A stretch of 64,000 nucleotides of DNA from Strigops habroptila (lineage: Eukaryota > Chordata > Aves > Psittaciformes > Psittacidae), in assembly GCF_004027225.2 (NCBI RefSeq), contig NC_044288.2, forward strand, positions 4,308,719 through 4,372,718. Reading direction: 5' to 3'. Both the position numbers and the translations under genes were made by a program. Positions within the stretch are counted from its first letter, which is position 1. Each line of letters starts with the position of its first letter. Below the pieces are notes generated by a model that was given only the letters and a program-made list of their open reading frames with translations, made no database searches and was not told where the DNA came from. Below, one piece after another: positions 1 to 16,966 of this stretch.

Positions 1-2450
1 AGAACACGGCCCCGAGGCACGAGCTCAGGAGCACGGGCCCTGTACAAAGGTGTCCTGTGAGGAAGCTCTGGACTCAGCAGAGCTAGAGCTTGTCTGAAGA
101 AGAGACTCAGAGAAGCCAGCTGACTTCCTCTCGCAGGTAGCCTCCAGAGGGAGAGGGTGATCCAGCAGAAGTGCTTGTAGGGGCCTTCTCCTTTCTGTTC
201 AGCTTAGTTGTAGAATCCAAGTAAACACAAAACCTTATTTTTATAGAGAAATCCTGATGGCAGAGCTGAACCTCCCTTGTTCCGTGAAGCCAATGAGAGC
301 TGTGGGCTTTTCATAGGAAATACTAATGAAAATGTCAAAAATACCTCTACTGCTGTGAAATGTGTCCTCTCTCCTTCCCTGGGTGTTCAAAGCAGTTAAT
401 TTATTACAATGTCCTTATGTTATTTCCTCAGTGTGGGATTACTGGAAAATAGATAAGGGAATGTTCCTGGGATACGTGGTTCCTTGTAGAGGAAAGTCTT
501 GGTGTTGAGTTGATCCTGATGGCTTCTAGTCAATGTGTGCTCGAGGCTGTTAACCAGCAGGAGATCACTGGATTCCATCCATGATCCAGACCATAGATCC
601 CACAGATTTTCCCTGAACAGGAAAACAACTGCCTGTGAATGTTAGATACAGCACAACACTATTGCAGACTGGTCTGGTGGGCACAGAGTCCTCATCTGGA
701 CTAGGAATAATTTGAGAGGACTAAATCCTCATGGATGTTACGAAGAAGGGAATGGTTATTAACCTTCACCTCCGCTTTCCTGACTCCATTTGTGAGAGTA
801 AGTTCCTTTTAGTAGAAACTGATCCAATTTTCTTGTATTCTTCTTTGCATAACTACATAGTTAGAAGCAAAACCCTTGTTAAAAGGGACTTCATTTTGGA
901 AGACACTGTGACTCAGCAGCCCGGAGCACGTTGGCTTTGGGAGTGATGGCTCATTGAAAGGAAGCTGGAGTCCATGCCCTGCAGTGCCAGGAATCAGGAA
1001 TTGTGCCAGCTCAGGCTGGGTTCAGTGGTTTCTGCCTCCTCCCTGTATCCTGATGGTACCAAACTAGGCATTGCTGGGGGTTCCTGCACAGAGATGTCTG
1101 CTGTGTCCCACCACACACCTCTGCTGCACCCAAACCCCTCCAGCCCAGCGCCACTCGCCTGGGACACGCAGGGCCAGGTCTGGCCCCACAGCGCTGCAGG
1201 GAGGACGCTGACCCACGGGGGCTGTGCCACAGCCACAGGTGATGTGTTTGCTGCAGACCTCGGCATTAGTGACTGAGGAGTGAGTTCCATCAGTGCTGGG
1301 GACCATGGGGCACCATCATGGAGATGTGCCTGGAGCAAGGGGCTTGGATCCCCAGAGCTCAGGGGCTGCACACAGAGGTCTGTTGCTCTGGTTCACATGT
1401 CCCTAGCCCCAGTTTTGCTTCTTGGTTTTTAATCAGAGGAGATTCTCTTTCTCCAAGGTGGTCACAGGAGTCAGAAGTCTGCTTTCCATCCAGCTCCTTG
1501 CTAGGTGTTGGCCTTGTGCTCTGATCTCAGGCACTCTGGCTCTGAGTATTTCCCCAGGAACTCTGCTTTAGGACCATGCCCCTTGTGTAGACGCTGCTGC
1601 CTGTGCGCAACCTGCCCTCTGGTCCCATTAGAAGCATCTTGAGGAGCCAATTCCTGCTGTGGGTGTTACTGAGCAGCTCAGAGGAGGGGATGGAGCAGGC
1701 AGGGGCCGTGCTGGGCAGCAGGGGTTGAGGAGAAGCAGGAGCCCATGGGAGATGTTCTTCCATCTGCCACACACAGCACTGGGAGAGCTCAGGCATGTCA
1801 CCATGTGCAGCCCATGGAGGTGTGTGCTGGGGTTCCACAGCAGCGTGGGCCCCTTGCAGAGCAAGGAGGGATGCTGCAGGGCTGCAGCTCCATTGCTGCC
1901 GGGTCCATGAAGAGACCTGTGGTCCCTGTGAAGTGTTGTTCCTGCATCAGCCAGAGTGGATCCTGTAGGAAAAGTGCTGTGCCAAGGAGCAGCCCCATTG
2001 CTCCCAGGGTCCGAAACGTTACCAGAGGGTCAGGACTCAACTCACAGTCAGAGTCTGTGCTGGATCCTGCACATCCCTGCGGGTCCCCAGCCCATCCAAA
2101 GCTCTCCTGGGAGCTGTCCCGGGGGTGCCACAGCTTGTTGGGAGCACACTGGCTCCAGGGGGCTGAACTTTAGGATTAAACCCTGTGCCTTAACCTCCCA
2201 CCATCCAGTTCCCCAGGGCCCGCAGCAGGCTGCAGAGGGGGTGCAGACCCCAGGGACCCCCAGCTCGGCTTCAGCTGCCTTTACTTCAAATGGTTTTAAG
2301 GAAATTCTAAGATTTCAGCAGACTTTTTCCTCAAGTGTGGAACCGCTGCAGCCAGGGATGCTCCACACGGATATTTATACACGTTTCCTTGAATGTATGT
2401 AAAGTCCTTTTCTAACCAGAGGTTGTTGGTACGTTCCTGTGTTCATGTTT

Positions 2451-2456
2451 AATAAA
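2451..2456 (+). terminator. Poly(A) signal, proximal, plus strand
   Basis: This is a canonical AATAAA followed within 30 bases by a GT-rich stretch ('ggtttgttttt'), a plausible cleavage and polyadenylation site. It would give a shorter form of the putative EYA3 3' UTR than the distal signal at 2850. Confidence 0.5.
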
Positions 2457-2848
2457 GGTTGCCCTGGCTGGTTTGTTTTTCCCCCTCCTGGCTGGATTAA
2501 GGCTTTTCCCATCTCCTGTGGGGCCGGAGCAGCAGCTCTGTCCCTCTGTTGATTTTCTTGTCTCTGCTCTCCTGTTCCTGACCTGGTGCCAAACCCAGCA
2601 CAGGGATGGCAGCGGGGCTGCTGCCTCCCCTCCAGCTTCACCACAGCCACTGGGGCTTAAACCCCCCCTGCTCCGCTCTGTTCGCTGCCTCCAGGGGCGA
2701 GCTGGGAGCAGCAGCACCCCCAGTGCAGCCCCTGCTGTGCTCCCGGCCCCTCTGCAGCGGGATCAGGATGAGCCCTGGGCACCGCTGGCTGCGGAGCCAT
2801 TGCCTGTTCATGGTCTGCAATGGGAACTGTCCTATGAACTGGAAAAAC

Positions 2849-2865
2849 AAATAAAGTCTTTATTT
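2849..2865. terminator. Palindromic bidirectional poly(A) signal between convergent genes
   Basis: The 17 bases form an inverted repeat with 8-base arms around one central base. The plus strand reads AATAAA at 2850-2855 and the minus strand reads AATAAA over 2859-2864. It lies between the putative EYA3 3' end (plus) and XKR8 (minus, stop codon at 3994), so one element can specify both 3' ends. I saw no other minus-strand AATAAA between 2866 and 3993, which favours its use for XKR8. Confidence 0.6.
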
Positions 2866-3090
2866 TCTATAGTCACTGCTTCAGCCTGGTCTCTGACACA
2901 CCCCCCCAAAGCCCCTGTCCCCTGCACGCGCCTGGGCTGGGCTTGGGGGCACCAGCAGCGTTAGGGGGGTTCCTGTGGGAGCCAATGGTGGAAGCAACCA
3001 GAGGTACCAGCTCCTGGGCTCTGCTCTGGTGCCCGGGGGGGGGCACATGGTGCTTGGATAGTCCTGCACAAACCTTCCCTTCCCTTTTCA

Positions 3091-3113
3091 CAGCAGCAGC
3101 AGCAGCAGCAGCC
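3091..3113. repeat. (CAG)n trinucleotide run, about 7 units
   Basis: Seven consecutive CAG units are followed by an interrupted copy. They lie in the inferred XKR8 3' UTR and are not in a credible reading frame. On the minus strand, the XKR8 sense strand, the run reads (CTG)7. Confidence 0.8.
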
Positions 3114-3392
3114 AGCCCTCCTCCCATCCGCCGGCCTTGGCCTCGGCCTTATCTTGCCATAGGAGCAGTGGTGAAGGGAGCTGCCTCCCCCCAGCCCTGC
3201 CCTGCTGTGGGGGGGTCCCCTCCCGGGACAGGGTCCCGCCGGGAGGGTGGGTGATGATGGGGGGAGCAGCTGGGATGTGCTGCCCGGGAACAGCACAAGG
3301 AGCCAGCGGCTGCCCTAGGCTCTGCTCAGGTTGTGGCACGGAGCTGGGGGCAGCTCCAGAGGGAAGCAGCTGGTGCCGGTGCCCCACAGCAC

Positions 3393-3452
3393 CATGAAGG
3401 GGTGGAAGGGACCTCTGGAGATCACCCAGTCCACAGCCCCTGCCAAGGTCCT
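3393..3452 (-). repeat. CR1 LINE 3'-end fragment, diverged
   Basis: The string 'ggaagggacctctggagatc' followed by 'acccagtccac' matches the reverse complement of the CR1 3' region as remembered. It is short and old, and the flanks cannot be assigned. Confidence 0.55.
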
Positions 3453-3993
3453 GCGGGACCTCAGTGACCACATCACACACCTACAGCTGAGAACTGGCCA
3501 TGGCCAGCTCCAGCCTGGTCACAGCATCAGCAGGAACGCAGCAAAGGGACCCCGAGGTGTCTGTACTGACCTGCCCTGCAGCCGTCCTCCCAGCACAGCG
3601 CTGTCCCTCCCTGAATACATGGATAACAGGCAGTCTGTGACCTCAACAGCAAAGCATGAGGAAGGTCCTGCTTGAGAACAGACAGCTCAGACCAAGCAGG
3701 GACCCTGCTCCTGCAGCAGCACACAGAGAACACACCACTGCTTTGCTTTTTGGGTTTTTTTGGAAAAAGCTAATAAATAGAGGGAGAAGCCACAGGGCAA
3801 CGCAGCCACATGTGTGCTGGACCCCCCAGCACCGTGGCTGTCCCCATGGGCACAGCCATGGGAGATGTGGGACACACCACCCCATTTTCTGCCAGGTCCC
3901 TCCAGCTGCCCAAAACAACAGCCCCGGGGGAACAGAACCAGGAGCAGGATGAACAAATCAGCTCCTGGGCAAGTCACTCTGGAGGAACCAGCC

Positions 3994-6304
3994 TCAGACA
4001 GCAGACTCGACAGCAGCAGCCCCATTCAGGGAGTGCTGCCCCACTGGCCAGGAGATGGAGAACTGGGTCTGGGCCAGCCACCGCATCCGCTTGTTCACGA
4101 GGTCTGGCTCCAAGGGCGAGGGAAGCTCCATCCCACTGCTCCGCCTGTTGGCATCCACCTCGTCAAAGCCGCCTTCCCGCCGTGCCCGCAGGTTGGGGTG
4201 CAGCCACTTGTAGTAGGTGACCCTCAGCGCCAGCCCCAGCAGGTAGCAGGGCAGGGCGGCAGAGACCACCGGGATGAGGTAGGAGTGCTCGTCAGAGGGG
4301 GACCGGCACCAGAGCCAGGACAGGGCCAGCAGCGTGCTGTCCACCAGGATGAAGCCGTGGTAGATGATGCTGCGATACAGCGTCCTCCCCTGGGACACGT
4401 TGAACCAGCTGAAGTAGAGGACCACGGCCACGATGGCCCGGTAGAGCTGCTCAGGGCCGGGCGACTCCATGAAGTCCGTGCCCTGCAGGCTGACCCAGAG
4501 GAACATGGCCAGCCACACGAGTGGGAAGTGCACAGCCACGGCGTAGGGCCAGAGCAGGGCAAAGAGGGTGACCGTCAGGATGCGGGGACAGATGAGCAAG
4601 AGGTTCCACAAGAAGTAGACGACGGAGGAGCTCACGCTCAGCTCGTACTTGTCCTGCAAGAAGGAGCGCAGGGACTGGTGATAGTCCAGTAGAGACCAGG
4701 TCACACACAGGAACGTGGTGCAGAGCCCCAGTCCTGCAAGCACAGAGGTGCAGATGCTGAGGGCAGACTGAGGGGGGTCCAGCCCAGCTCAAACCATGTC
4801 CCATGCCCAGCATTGCTAAAATGAGCTTCCCACCAGCTCCAAAGCAGCTCCTGCAGCGGGTCAGAGCCTCAGCGCCTGTGGCTCCCCATGGTGGAGGCTG
4901 GAGCCCGGCCTTGCCCAGGGGATGGGGAAGAAGCGATGGGGCCGAGTGGCTCTACAGAGCCCGATCCCAGCCAGGGCAGCCCCCAGCACACACGGGCAGG
5001 CAACAAGTGCCGGGTCCCCCTTTCACTGCAGTGACACTTGCTCCCCACCTCAGCACCCTCAAAGCACCTCCTCGGTGCCCTGCACTCCCCCCTCTGTCCA
5101 CATCCACATCCACACAGCATCCCCCTGCTCCCCAGCAGGCTCCCCATTTCTCCCCTGACCCTCAGCCTCTCCCAGGGCACGTAGCGGAAGGACGAGAGAC
5201 CTCCCTCAGTTTCAGCCCTCCCATCCGAAGCCCAGTCCATCCAAGTCTGCCCCATCTACCCGCTCTGACACTAGGCCTGCAGCCCCACAGCCCCCTGCCC
5301 AGCCCCTCACCCTGGGAGGGCTCTGCCTTGTTGGTCTGCAGGATAACGTAGAGGAGCAGGGTGAGTTGCGGGGTGTTCTCCAGGAAGGTCTCGAAGAGGC
5401 GCAGCATGCTGATGTCGTGGGACAGGAAGGCCATACGGCTCTGCTCCTCGTCTTCCTCCTCCGCCGCCCAACACACATTCCAGCCCACCTTCAGCGCATG
5501 GAGGCACCTGCGTAGGGACCGGGGCAGTGGTGAGGGGCTGCGGGGTGCAGCGCTGCAGGACTCACCAGGACAACTCCAAACACTCCCGTTCCTGCCCAAA
5601 CCCCTCCCGCCCTTCCCCAGGCAGCGGCCACTCGCCGCAGCCGTCCGTTAACTGAGCATCGCCGTCGGCGGGTGGTTTCCTGCGCCGGGAAGCGAGGCTC
5701 GGCGCGGCCCCTCCGGCACAGCAGGAGAGCCCGGGACGGGACAAGGCTTCGGGGCGTTCCCCGCTCCCAGGCTCCGGCCCTGCCCGGTTTGGCCGGAGGC
5801 CTCCGGCAGCGGCACCGGGAGCTGGAGCAGAGCCGGTGTTTTGGGACGGGAAACTGCATCTGGATGCAGATGGAGCCAGCCGGGGCTGGGCCACACCGGA
5901 GACCTACACCCCCATCCCCGGGTGTTCCAGGGACCCCCCGACAGAGCGGGGCGGGCGGGGGGGGCGGCCCGGGGCGCAGAGGAGGGCCCGGGGGATGAGG
6001 CGGGAGGCGGGAGGACGCGGTACCTGAAGAGGAAGCCGAGCTGAAGGAGGTGGAGGGCGTTGAGCAGCGCCGGGGACGCGGCGGGGCGCAGGGCGGGCGG
6101 GTCGGAGCGCAGCCACAGCCAGCTGCAGGCCTGGGTGGCGACCGAGCCGGCGGCGCGCAGCGCCAGCACCAGCGCGGCCAGGCCGGGCCGCCCGCCCCGC
6201 GCGTACCCCGCCGCCACCCACCCGTCCGCGCACACGTCCAGCGCCGCCGACGCCGTCCCCGCGGCCGCCAGCGCCAGCTGCAGCGGCCCGAACCGCGGCG
6301 CCAT
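3994..6304 (-). CDS. XKR8: XK-related protein 8, caspase-activated phospholipid scramblase
   Basis: Three coding exons join in phase: 6304-6024, 5507-5311 and 4733-3994, giving about 405 residues (human about 395). Introns begin GT and end AG on the minus strand. The start is the ATG at 6304 in a CpG island. XKR8 is a multi-pass plasma-membrane protein that exposes phosphatidylserine in apoptotic cells after caspase cleavage of its C-terminal tail, working with basigin or neuroplastin. The exon 1-2 junction reads LGFLFR-CLHALK. Exon 2 carries FLENTPQLTLLLYVILQ, and exon 3 holds several hydrophobic helices. The cytoplasmic tail contains DEVD at residues 350-353 (4164-4153), an exact caspase-3 recognition sequence. 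Identification rests on family sequence, three-exon structure, length and synteny. Confidence 0.94.
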
Positions 6305-6480
6305 CGGCGGCGCCGGCACCGGCAGCGCCCCGGGGCACGGCTCCGCCCAGCGCAGGCCCCGCCTCGCCCGGCGGAGCGGCACCTCCCGCACCACACCCCC
6401 CGCGGCCCGCCCGCCCCGGGCAGCAGCGCCCCGCTCAGGCGCTGGGTGGGACCGGGGCAAACACCGGCCACGGCCGCGGT
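5640..6480. promoter_or_regulatory. XKR8: CpG island over XKR8 exon 1 and promoter
   Basis: Very GC-rich, CpG-dense sequence covers XKR8 exon 1, the start of intron 1 and about 180 bases upstream of the ATG at 6304. No TATA box is evident near the expected start. Several long ORFs on both strands here are composition artefacts. Confidence 0.7.
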
Positions 6481-6940
6481 ACCCGGCACCGACGGCAGCG
6501 GCTGCTCCTGTGCCCTCAGAGCTCTTGGACAGATGCACCCAGTGCACTGCGCCCGCCCTGGCATACCCACCCTATTGACATGCTTGCCCTGCCCTGCTTC
6601 GTCCTCATCCCGCAGCCCTGCCCACCCGTGGCCCTGCCCGCACGGCTCTGGAAGAGCAGTACAGCGGCAGTGCAGGCGACCTGCCTCTCACAGACAACGC
6701 CGATGTTCCTTCTGTGTCCCATTCTCCCGCCCCAGCCCTGTACTGGAGCTCTTGAGGTTCTGGGAGAAGCTGGCACAGCCCAGGGCTGGTAAACCACCCC
6801 ATGGTTCAGTGTGTGAGCAGGGAAAGGGGCAAGATCAGCCTGCAATGCCCAGTGGAAGGAAGAAACGAAGTGCACACGAGGTAGGAGAGCACAGAAGGGA
6901 AGAGCTCTTTATGCTCTGCAATTGGGGAAAAAATAAGATT

Positions 6941-6946
6941 TTTATT
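6941..6946 (-). terminator. SMPDL3B: Poly(A) signal for SMPDL3B
   Basis: The plus strand reads TTTATT, so the minus strand reads AATAAA, about 560 bases beyond the SMPDL3B stop codon. The interval 6947-7504 has no other recognisable content and is the likely 3' UTR. The XKR8 promoter island begins about 460 bases further on. Confidence 0.6.
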
Positions 6947-9900
6947 TAAAAATAATAACAAGCTTCTTAACCCTGAGCCTCACCTTGGGCACTGACACGT
7001 GAAAGTCACAGCCCAACCTTGCTGAAGTTCAGATTCTGTCACAGGAAGAGCTAATCCCACCCCAGCCAAAGGTGAGGCGGCTGCTGTACGTGGCCACCAA
7101 AACACAACCATCCCGGTTACCACTCGAGGTCTTCCCTGAAGAGAAGCAGGTGCCAATGTGAAGAACCCACCAGGAACACTCGGCAGGTTTCAGCTCTCAC
7201 TCTGAGAAGGTGAAGTCCATGGGTGATGCTGGTCCTGTTCTGATTTGTGAGATCACCTCAGAAGTCCCAGCAGCGGGAGACCGGCTCCTGCTGCAAGTCA
7301 GTCTGGCACAAGACTTTGTGGTGGTCACTGCCCCTTACTCGTACCTGAAGCTTTTCTGGACAATTTCAAATCAACATCACAGAGCTTTTAGTAAAAGCCA
7401 CCGATTCTGTCTTGGTTTCCAAGATTCTCAATGCCAAAACATTCACAATTACCGATTCATGTGCACCATCAACTTGTGCTCTCTCCATTTCCCCTTCCTC
7501 TCAGTCACTGCAGCGCTTGCTGGGGACTGACAAGCCCCAAGAGCAAGCAGGAAAAGAAGAGCCAAACATTGACGAGGGCAGAGGCAGAGCTGCTGGTTCT
7601 AACACACTCCTCGTATCGTGTAAAATCAACCTCCCTGATGGCACAGACGTGATCGACACGGCAGGACACCTCGCACGGGGCCAGGTCGTAGCTGACAGAG
7701 TTGAACTCATAGTACTGCTGCAGGGAGCGTGGATCCTGGGATATCCTCTCCAGCACTGTCTGCATGGAGCGTGCAGAGCCATCCGGGACCTGGAAGGCCT
7801 CTGTCAGCCGGTACTCTTCCTCCCATACTGGGAGCTCTTCCTCCATCATGTTGGCATGAGTTAGGTTCAAGTAGTAAGTCACCATGTCCTGCAGGGAGAG
7901 AAAAACAGGACGAGGACAAATCACGGCCCTGGAGTAAAACATGGGCTGGGCTCAGCCCCTCTCCCAGGGGCTGCGGGGCAGCACCACACACGTGTGCTCC
8001 CCACAGGCAGAGCAAACCCCTGCCCAGCGAGGGCTGAGCTCCCTCCCAGCGGGGGCTTCCCACTGTCACTGAGGACAGACACCTCAGTGAGGGCCTCGGA
8101 GCTCACCACAAAGGCATCCTGTTTGTACAGGGATGGCTCTTCTCTGCTCCGCTTTTCCCTGCAAACATCAGGAAATTGAGCCTGGCCTGTTATTCACTAC
8201 CAGGCAGGGTTAGAGGAGTGTTACTGACTGAGGGAGGTCACCTTGTCAACTGTGAACAAACCGAAGAATAAAGTTTCACAGCTTCTGTTCTCAGTCTCTG
8301 CCCTTTCTCTCTGCCTCACTACCTCCCTAGCCTTCCACAGCTTATTTTAGCGTTCATGTCTTATGCTATAAACAGCATCTACAGAGCTGCTTTACCCATT
8401 GCAAAGAAAGGCATGAACACCCCATCCTCTACAAATAAGAGACAAAGGGAGCAGAAGCTGCCCCTACAATCCACCTCAATTCAGATCCATTTCAAATGAA
8501 TCCATTCAGCAAGTAGGGAGGCCCAAATAATTTTCTAGATGGTTAAAAGTTTTTTTGAGGGGGTTTTGACAAGTGTGTGAGTCTTCCAAGAGCAGTTCTG
8601 CAATCCGTGTTACCTGGGTAGTAAAGCAAGTGCCAAAAGAAACTAGCTAAAGACGTGAAGAACACGACCAAACCTGCCCTGCACTGCCCTGGGGAACTAG
8701 TCCCAGGCTGGCTGTGGTCACCCTGCCTTTACCCACTGATGCTCCTACTAAATCCTTGTGTTACACAAGAGGCTGAAGCATCTTAGTTGAGCTCCTCTCC
8801 CACATAGCTGCTTGGCTCCTGTAGTCCTGCCTGTTAAAACCACATGGAGGAACTGAAGTACTGCCCTAGAACTGCAGCGTGCAGCATGTGGGGATCCCCT
8901 ACCAACACCTGAAGGGTGTCTGGGTCGTAGTCGATCACCCGAATCCCAGGGTTGTTGGCTCCATTGTCCACTCCAGGCAACGTTGTTTTCCAGGGGGTCA
9001 CTCCAGGGGCCAGGAACATGACATTGATTGGAGAACCTGAGCAGAAGGGCAAAACAACCCATGAATGGGAGACTTTGGATAGTGCCACACACCCTGTCCA
9101 CACTGCAGTGAGCACCCTGCTGCAAACAGCAGCTCTGCCACCAGCCCGAGTCACAACAGTACACATACAAAGATCAGCACATGGAATAGCACCAGGGACC
9201 GAACGTGGGACTGCTGCAGCTGAGAGCTTTCTGCTGCCAAAGACTTGTGCAGCGAGGGCTGAGGTGGAAGAGAACCATGCTCAGCAAAGGAGACCAGAGC
9301 AGCACCTGTAACCTCAACACAGACTCATAACTCAGCTCTGATGTCTCAGCTGGTGTTCAAACCCCATCAATAGGGAGCAGGCAAGAAGTTGCAAGGCATT
9401 GAGAGGAAACGACAAAATCTGATGGCAAACGGGGAGGTGGAGATCAAACCCACTGTTGTCTCTTGTTGAGCAAAGCATTTCACAAGCCTTTACTGGCTTC
9501 TCAGCTGCATTCAGCCTAACAGCCACTGAAAACTCTCATTGATGGTGATTTTCCAACCAGAACCAGTACCTGTATCATTGTAAAACATCCGGAAGGTGTC
9601 CGTGTGGTGGTGCCCAAAGAACTGGGCAGCGATGACCCCGTGGTGCTTCTGCACCATTTGCAAGTATCGCTCATTAAAGCCGCTCCGGAACCAGGCCTTG
9701 CCTCGCTTCTTCTCGAAGAAGCCAGGAGGGACGTGCCCCACGATGTACACCTACAAAGGCAGGAGCTGCACTGAATGCAAAGCTCACACATCCCACTGGC
9801 TTGCTGTGACTGCACAGAGGAGAGAGCCGGAGCAGGATGAGCGTCCAGGCTGGGAGAAGCCTTCTACAAAGTTTATTCATTTCTTTCAATACCATTTCAT

Positions 9901-12129
9901 CTGCTCTAGAGGCGTTGGTCAGTGTTTCTTCCAGCCACTGGAACTGCCCCGCAGGATCCTCCTCACCAGCTGTCTCATTGTTCTGGTCATAGTACAGATT
10001 GGTATTGAGGACAACCACTCGCCCCCTTGTCTTTGAGCCAGGCAGCTTCTCGCTGTAGAAAGCTCCTGAAAAATGCAACCAAGAGGGCAAGAGCTGGAGC
10101 TCTGGTCACGCTGCTTGCTGTGACCCCAGATCCCTTTGTTTCCACCCCTCTCAGCTCCCCTTGGCAATAGCCACAGCAGAGTCATCATCTGGACACACAG
10201 CTCTCAGGCAGGAGAACTCTGTGCCAGAAATCAGCATTAAATTGGACCCTTCCTCTGAAATACTCTATAAATACTATTGTTCTGAGCACAGAAGCAGGGA
10301 AAACCATTCATGGTGTTCCCCTAACCACCCCTACCCCTCAGAGTGCTGCCAACATGAGCTAGTGGTACCAAACCTGCTCTGAAGAGAGGAATGGAAGCAT
10401 TGTTCAGCCAGGGATGCCACAGTTCAGCTGTTTGGTTGTAGATCCTGTGCTCCTTCCCTGGAAACTGATTCTTGGGATGGAAGTCATGATTGCCCATTGC
10501 CGCGTAGACTTTAGTATCTAGAGACAGAGAAAAGGAGGTGCAGAGGAATCCATGCTTGCTTCAGAGTTCCTCAGCACCCGAGGCACTCACAGGTTTGGAA
10601 AGAACAACCTGACTTGGGAGCTTTGCAAACAGCCACATGGTTGCATTGTCTGCAAAGAACATCCCTCCTTAGGACAAGCCACCCCAGAGCTACAGCTTTG
10701 CAGGTGAATCCATGAGCTCTCACCACCAATAACCCTCCTTCCCCCACTGCCGACATGGGTTAAGCTCAAAGAAATCTTGCAGCCTTTTCTGTCCCAATGA
10801 CTAACTACAGAAATGTTTGTTTTCCTCCCTTCTGAGTTAACCTGAAACACTGAGTGCACATCAGACGCCTCAGTTCAGACACGCCTCATGTCATACAGCA
10901 ACCAGGAAGAGCAAAAACAAGTCCCAACAACTACAGCCCTTCCATGCCCTTCCAATTCTGCCACTTCTCCACCCTGTAAGCTCTTCCCAGGAGACTGTAC
11001 CCCTCTGCCCTTCTCATTCCCTCAAATCCCACCTGGAAATGCCTCTCTTATCAGAGAAGTCAGATTTTCTATCATGTGCAGAACCTTTTCTTCTCCGAGC
11101 TTCTCATTGGGGACGTGAGGAGTATCATCTCTAGAAAAACAAAAGCAGCACAGTCACTGTCTGTGACTAACAGGGCATAAGCTTAATGTGATGAGCCAGA
11201 GAGAGAAACTCGCTTACTTCTCTTTGTGCCTCCTAGAAAATAAAGGTTAATAGTTGAAGCTTTGGGGGCAGGAACCAGCACCGTGGGGACTGGCCAAGGC
11301 ACTGGAGCCCGTTTTCAAGGAATTACTCAAAGTGAAAACATGCTCCATGTTATTCTACCTTGAAAATCCTATACACAAGCATAGGAAGCAGAAGCTTGCT
11401 CTGTCTTGGTGTGCTTAATAGACACTAAAGCTGGCTGGAAATACTGCAAGGAACAGCATTTTGTAATCTCAGGTCAGCATCTGATTGGCAATAGTGAAGC
11501 AAAGCTGCTTACACAGCTGTTTGAACAGCACAATAACAACTCTCATTCAACTGAAACAAGGGAATGCCTCCATTAGGAGACCTTGATCACTCCTAAGGCA
11601 GTGATTAAGGTCTGCCTCAGGAGTGTGGCAGGCACCTGCTTCTACCTTCTCACTGACAGGCTTATGGCATCTGGAGAAGACACTGGGCTGCCAATGAGCC
11701 CATCGAATGATGTCAAACAACTGGGCGAAATAGTTTGAAGGAAAAAGAAGAATCAACATAAAGTCATAAGGACCGATAACTATTTCTAAGGAGGAAAAAG
11801 CACCCGCAGAGACAGAAAACACAGGGTCAGGCAACAGCTCTGCAAACTGGGACTGGAGGTTACGGCAGATGACAGGTTGATGTTGCACTGTTAGAAGAAA
11901 AGCAAACATTACAAGAGGGCGTATAGACTCACAATAATCATGCAAAATACAGCTTTTACTGGCTGCAGGTGCTACTACTGTAGGCTAAGGCCTCCTGTGG
12001 AAGAGGGTACCCACTTCTGGAGACCATAGCAGGAGAAAACATGCTCCATCAGGGGAGGTTCTTCATACTTCTAAAGCAAAACAGCCCCTTGCTCAGACAA
12101 GTCTCCAGGTACCTCTCTGCTTTGAAAGA

Positions 12130-16966
<4,837 letters not shown>

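Larger units (their letters stand above)
1..2880 (+). other. Probable 3' UTR of an upstream plus-strand gene (EYA3 by synteny)
   Basis: No open frame in this stretch resembles a known protein, and the conserved EYA3 C-terminus is not visible, so any coding exon lies to the left of the window. The segment ends with plus-strand AATAAA hexamers at 2451-2456 and 2850-2855, the expected end of a plus-strand transcript. In human, EYA3 converges tail to tail on XKR8, and XKR8 is the next gene here, so a long EYA3 3' UTR is the simplest reading. Around 1860-2020 there is a loose internal duplication, with two blocks resembling 'gcagctccattgctgc'. The UTR assignment is inference; an unrelated noncoding RNA or intergenic DNA would look similar. 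Confidence 0.5.
2866..3993 (-). other. XKR8: XKR8 3' UTR (inferred)
   Basis: This GC-rich noncoding stretch separates the XKR8 stop codon from the shared poly(A) palindrome. It holds a (CAG)7 run at 3091-3113 and a short CR1-like piece at about 3393-3452. No conserved protein is encoded on either strand. The assignment rests on the position of the only minus-strand AATAAA downstream of XKR8. Confidence 0.45.

Noticed and set aside
1-2450. Short ORFs such as 731-946 and 1956-2402 as genes
   Set aside because: No family resemblance, no splice support, and the region reads as a long 3' UTR or noncoding DNA.
3814-4692. 292-codon plus-strand ORF
   Set aside because: It is the antisense shadow of XKR8 exon 3, whose minus-strand frame encodes a clear family protein with consistent splicing.
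5491-6949. Several 300-codon ORFs on both strands
   Set aside because: They arise from GC-rich, stop-poor sequence in the XKR8 CpG island; only the short segment 6304-6024 is family-like.
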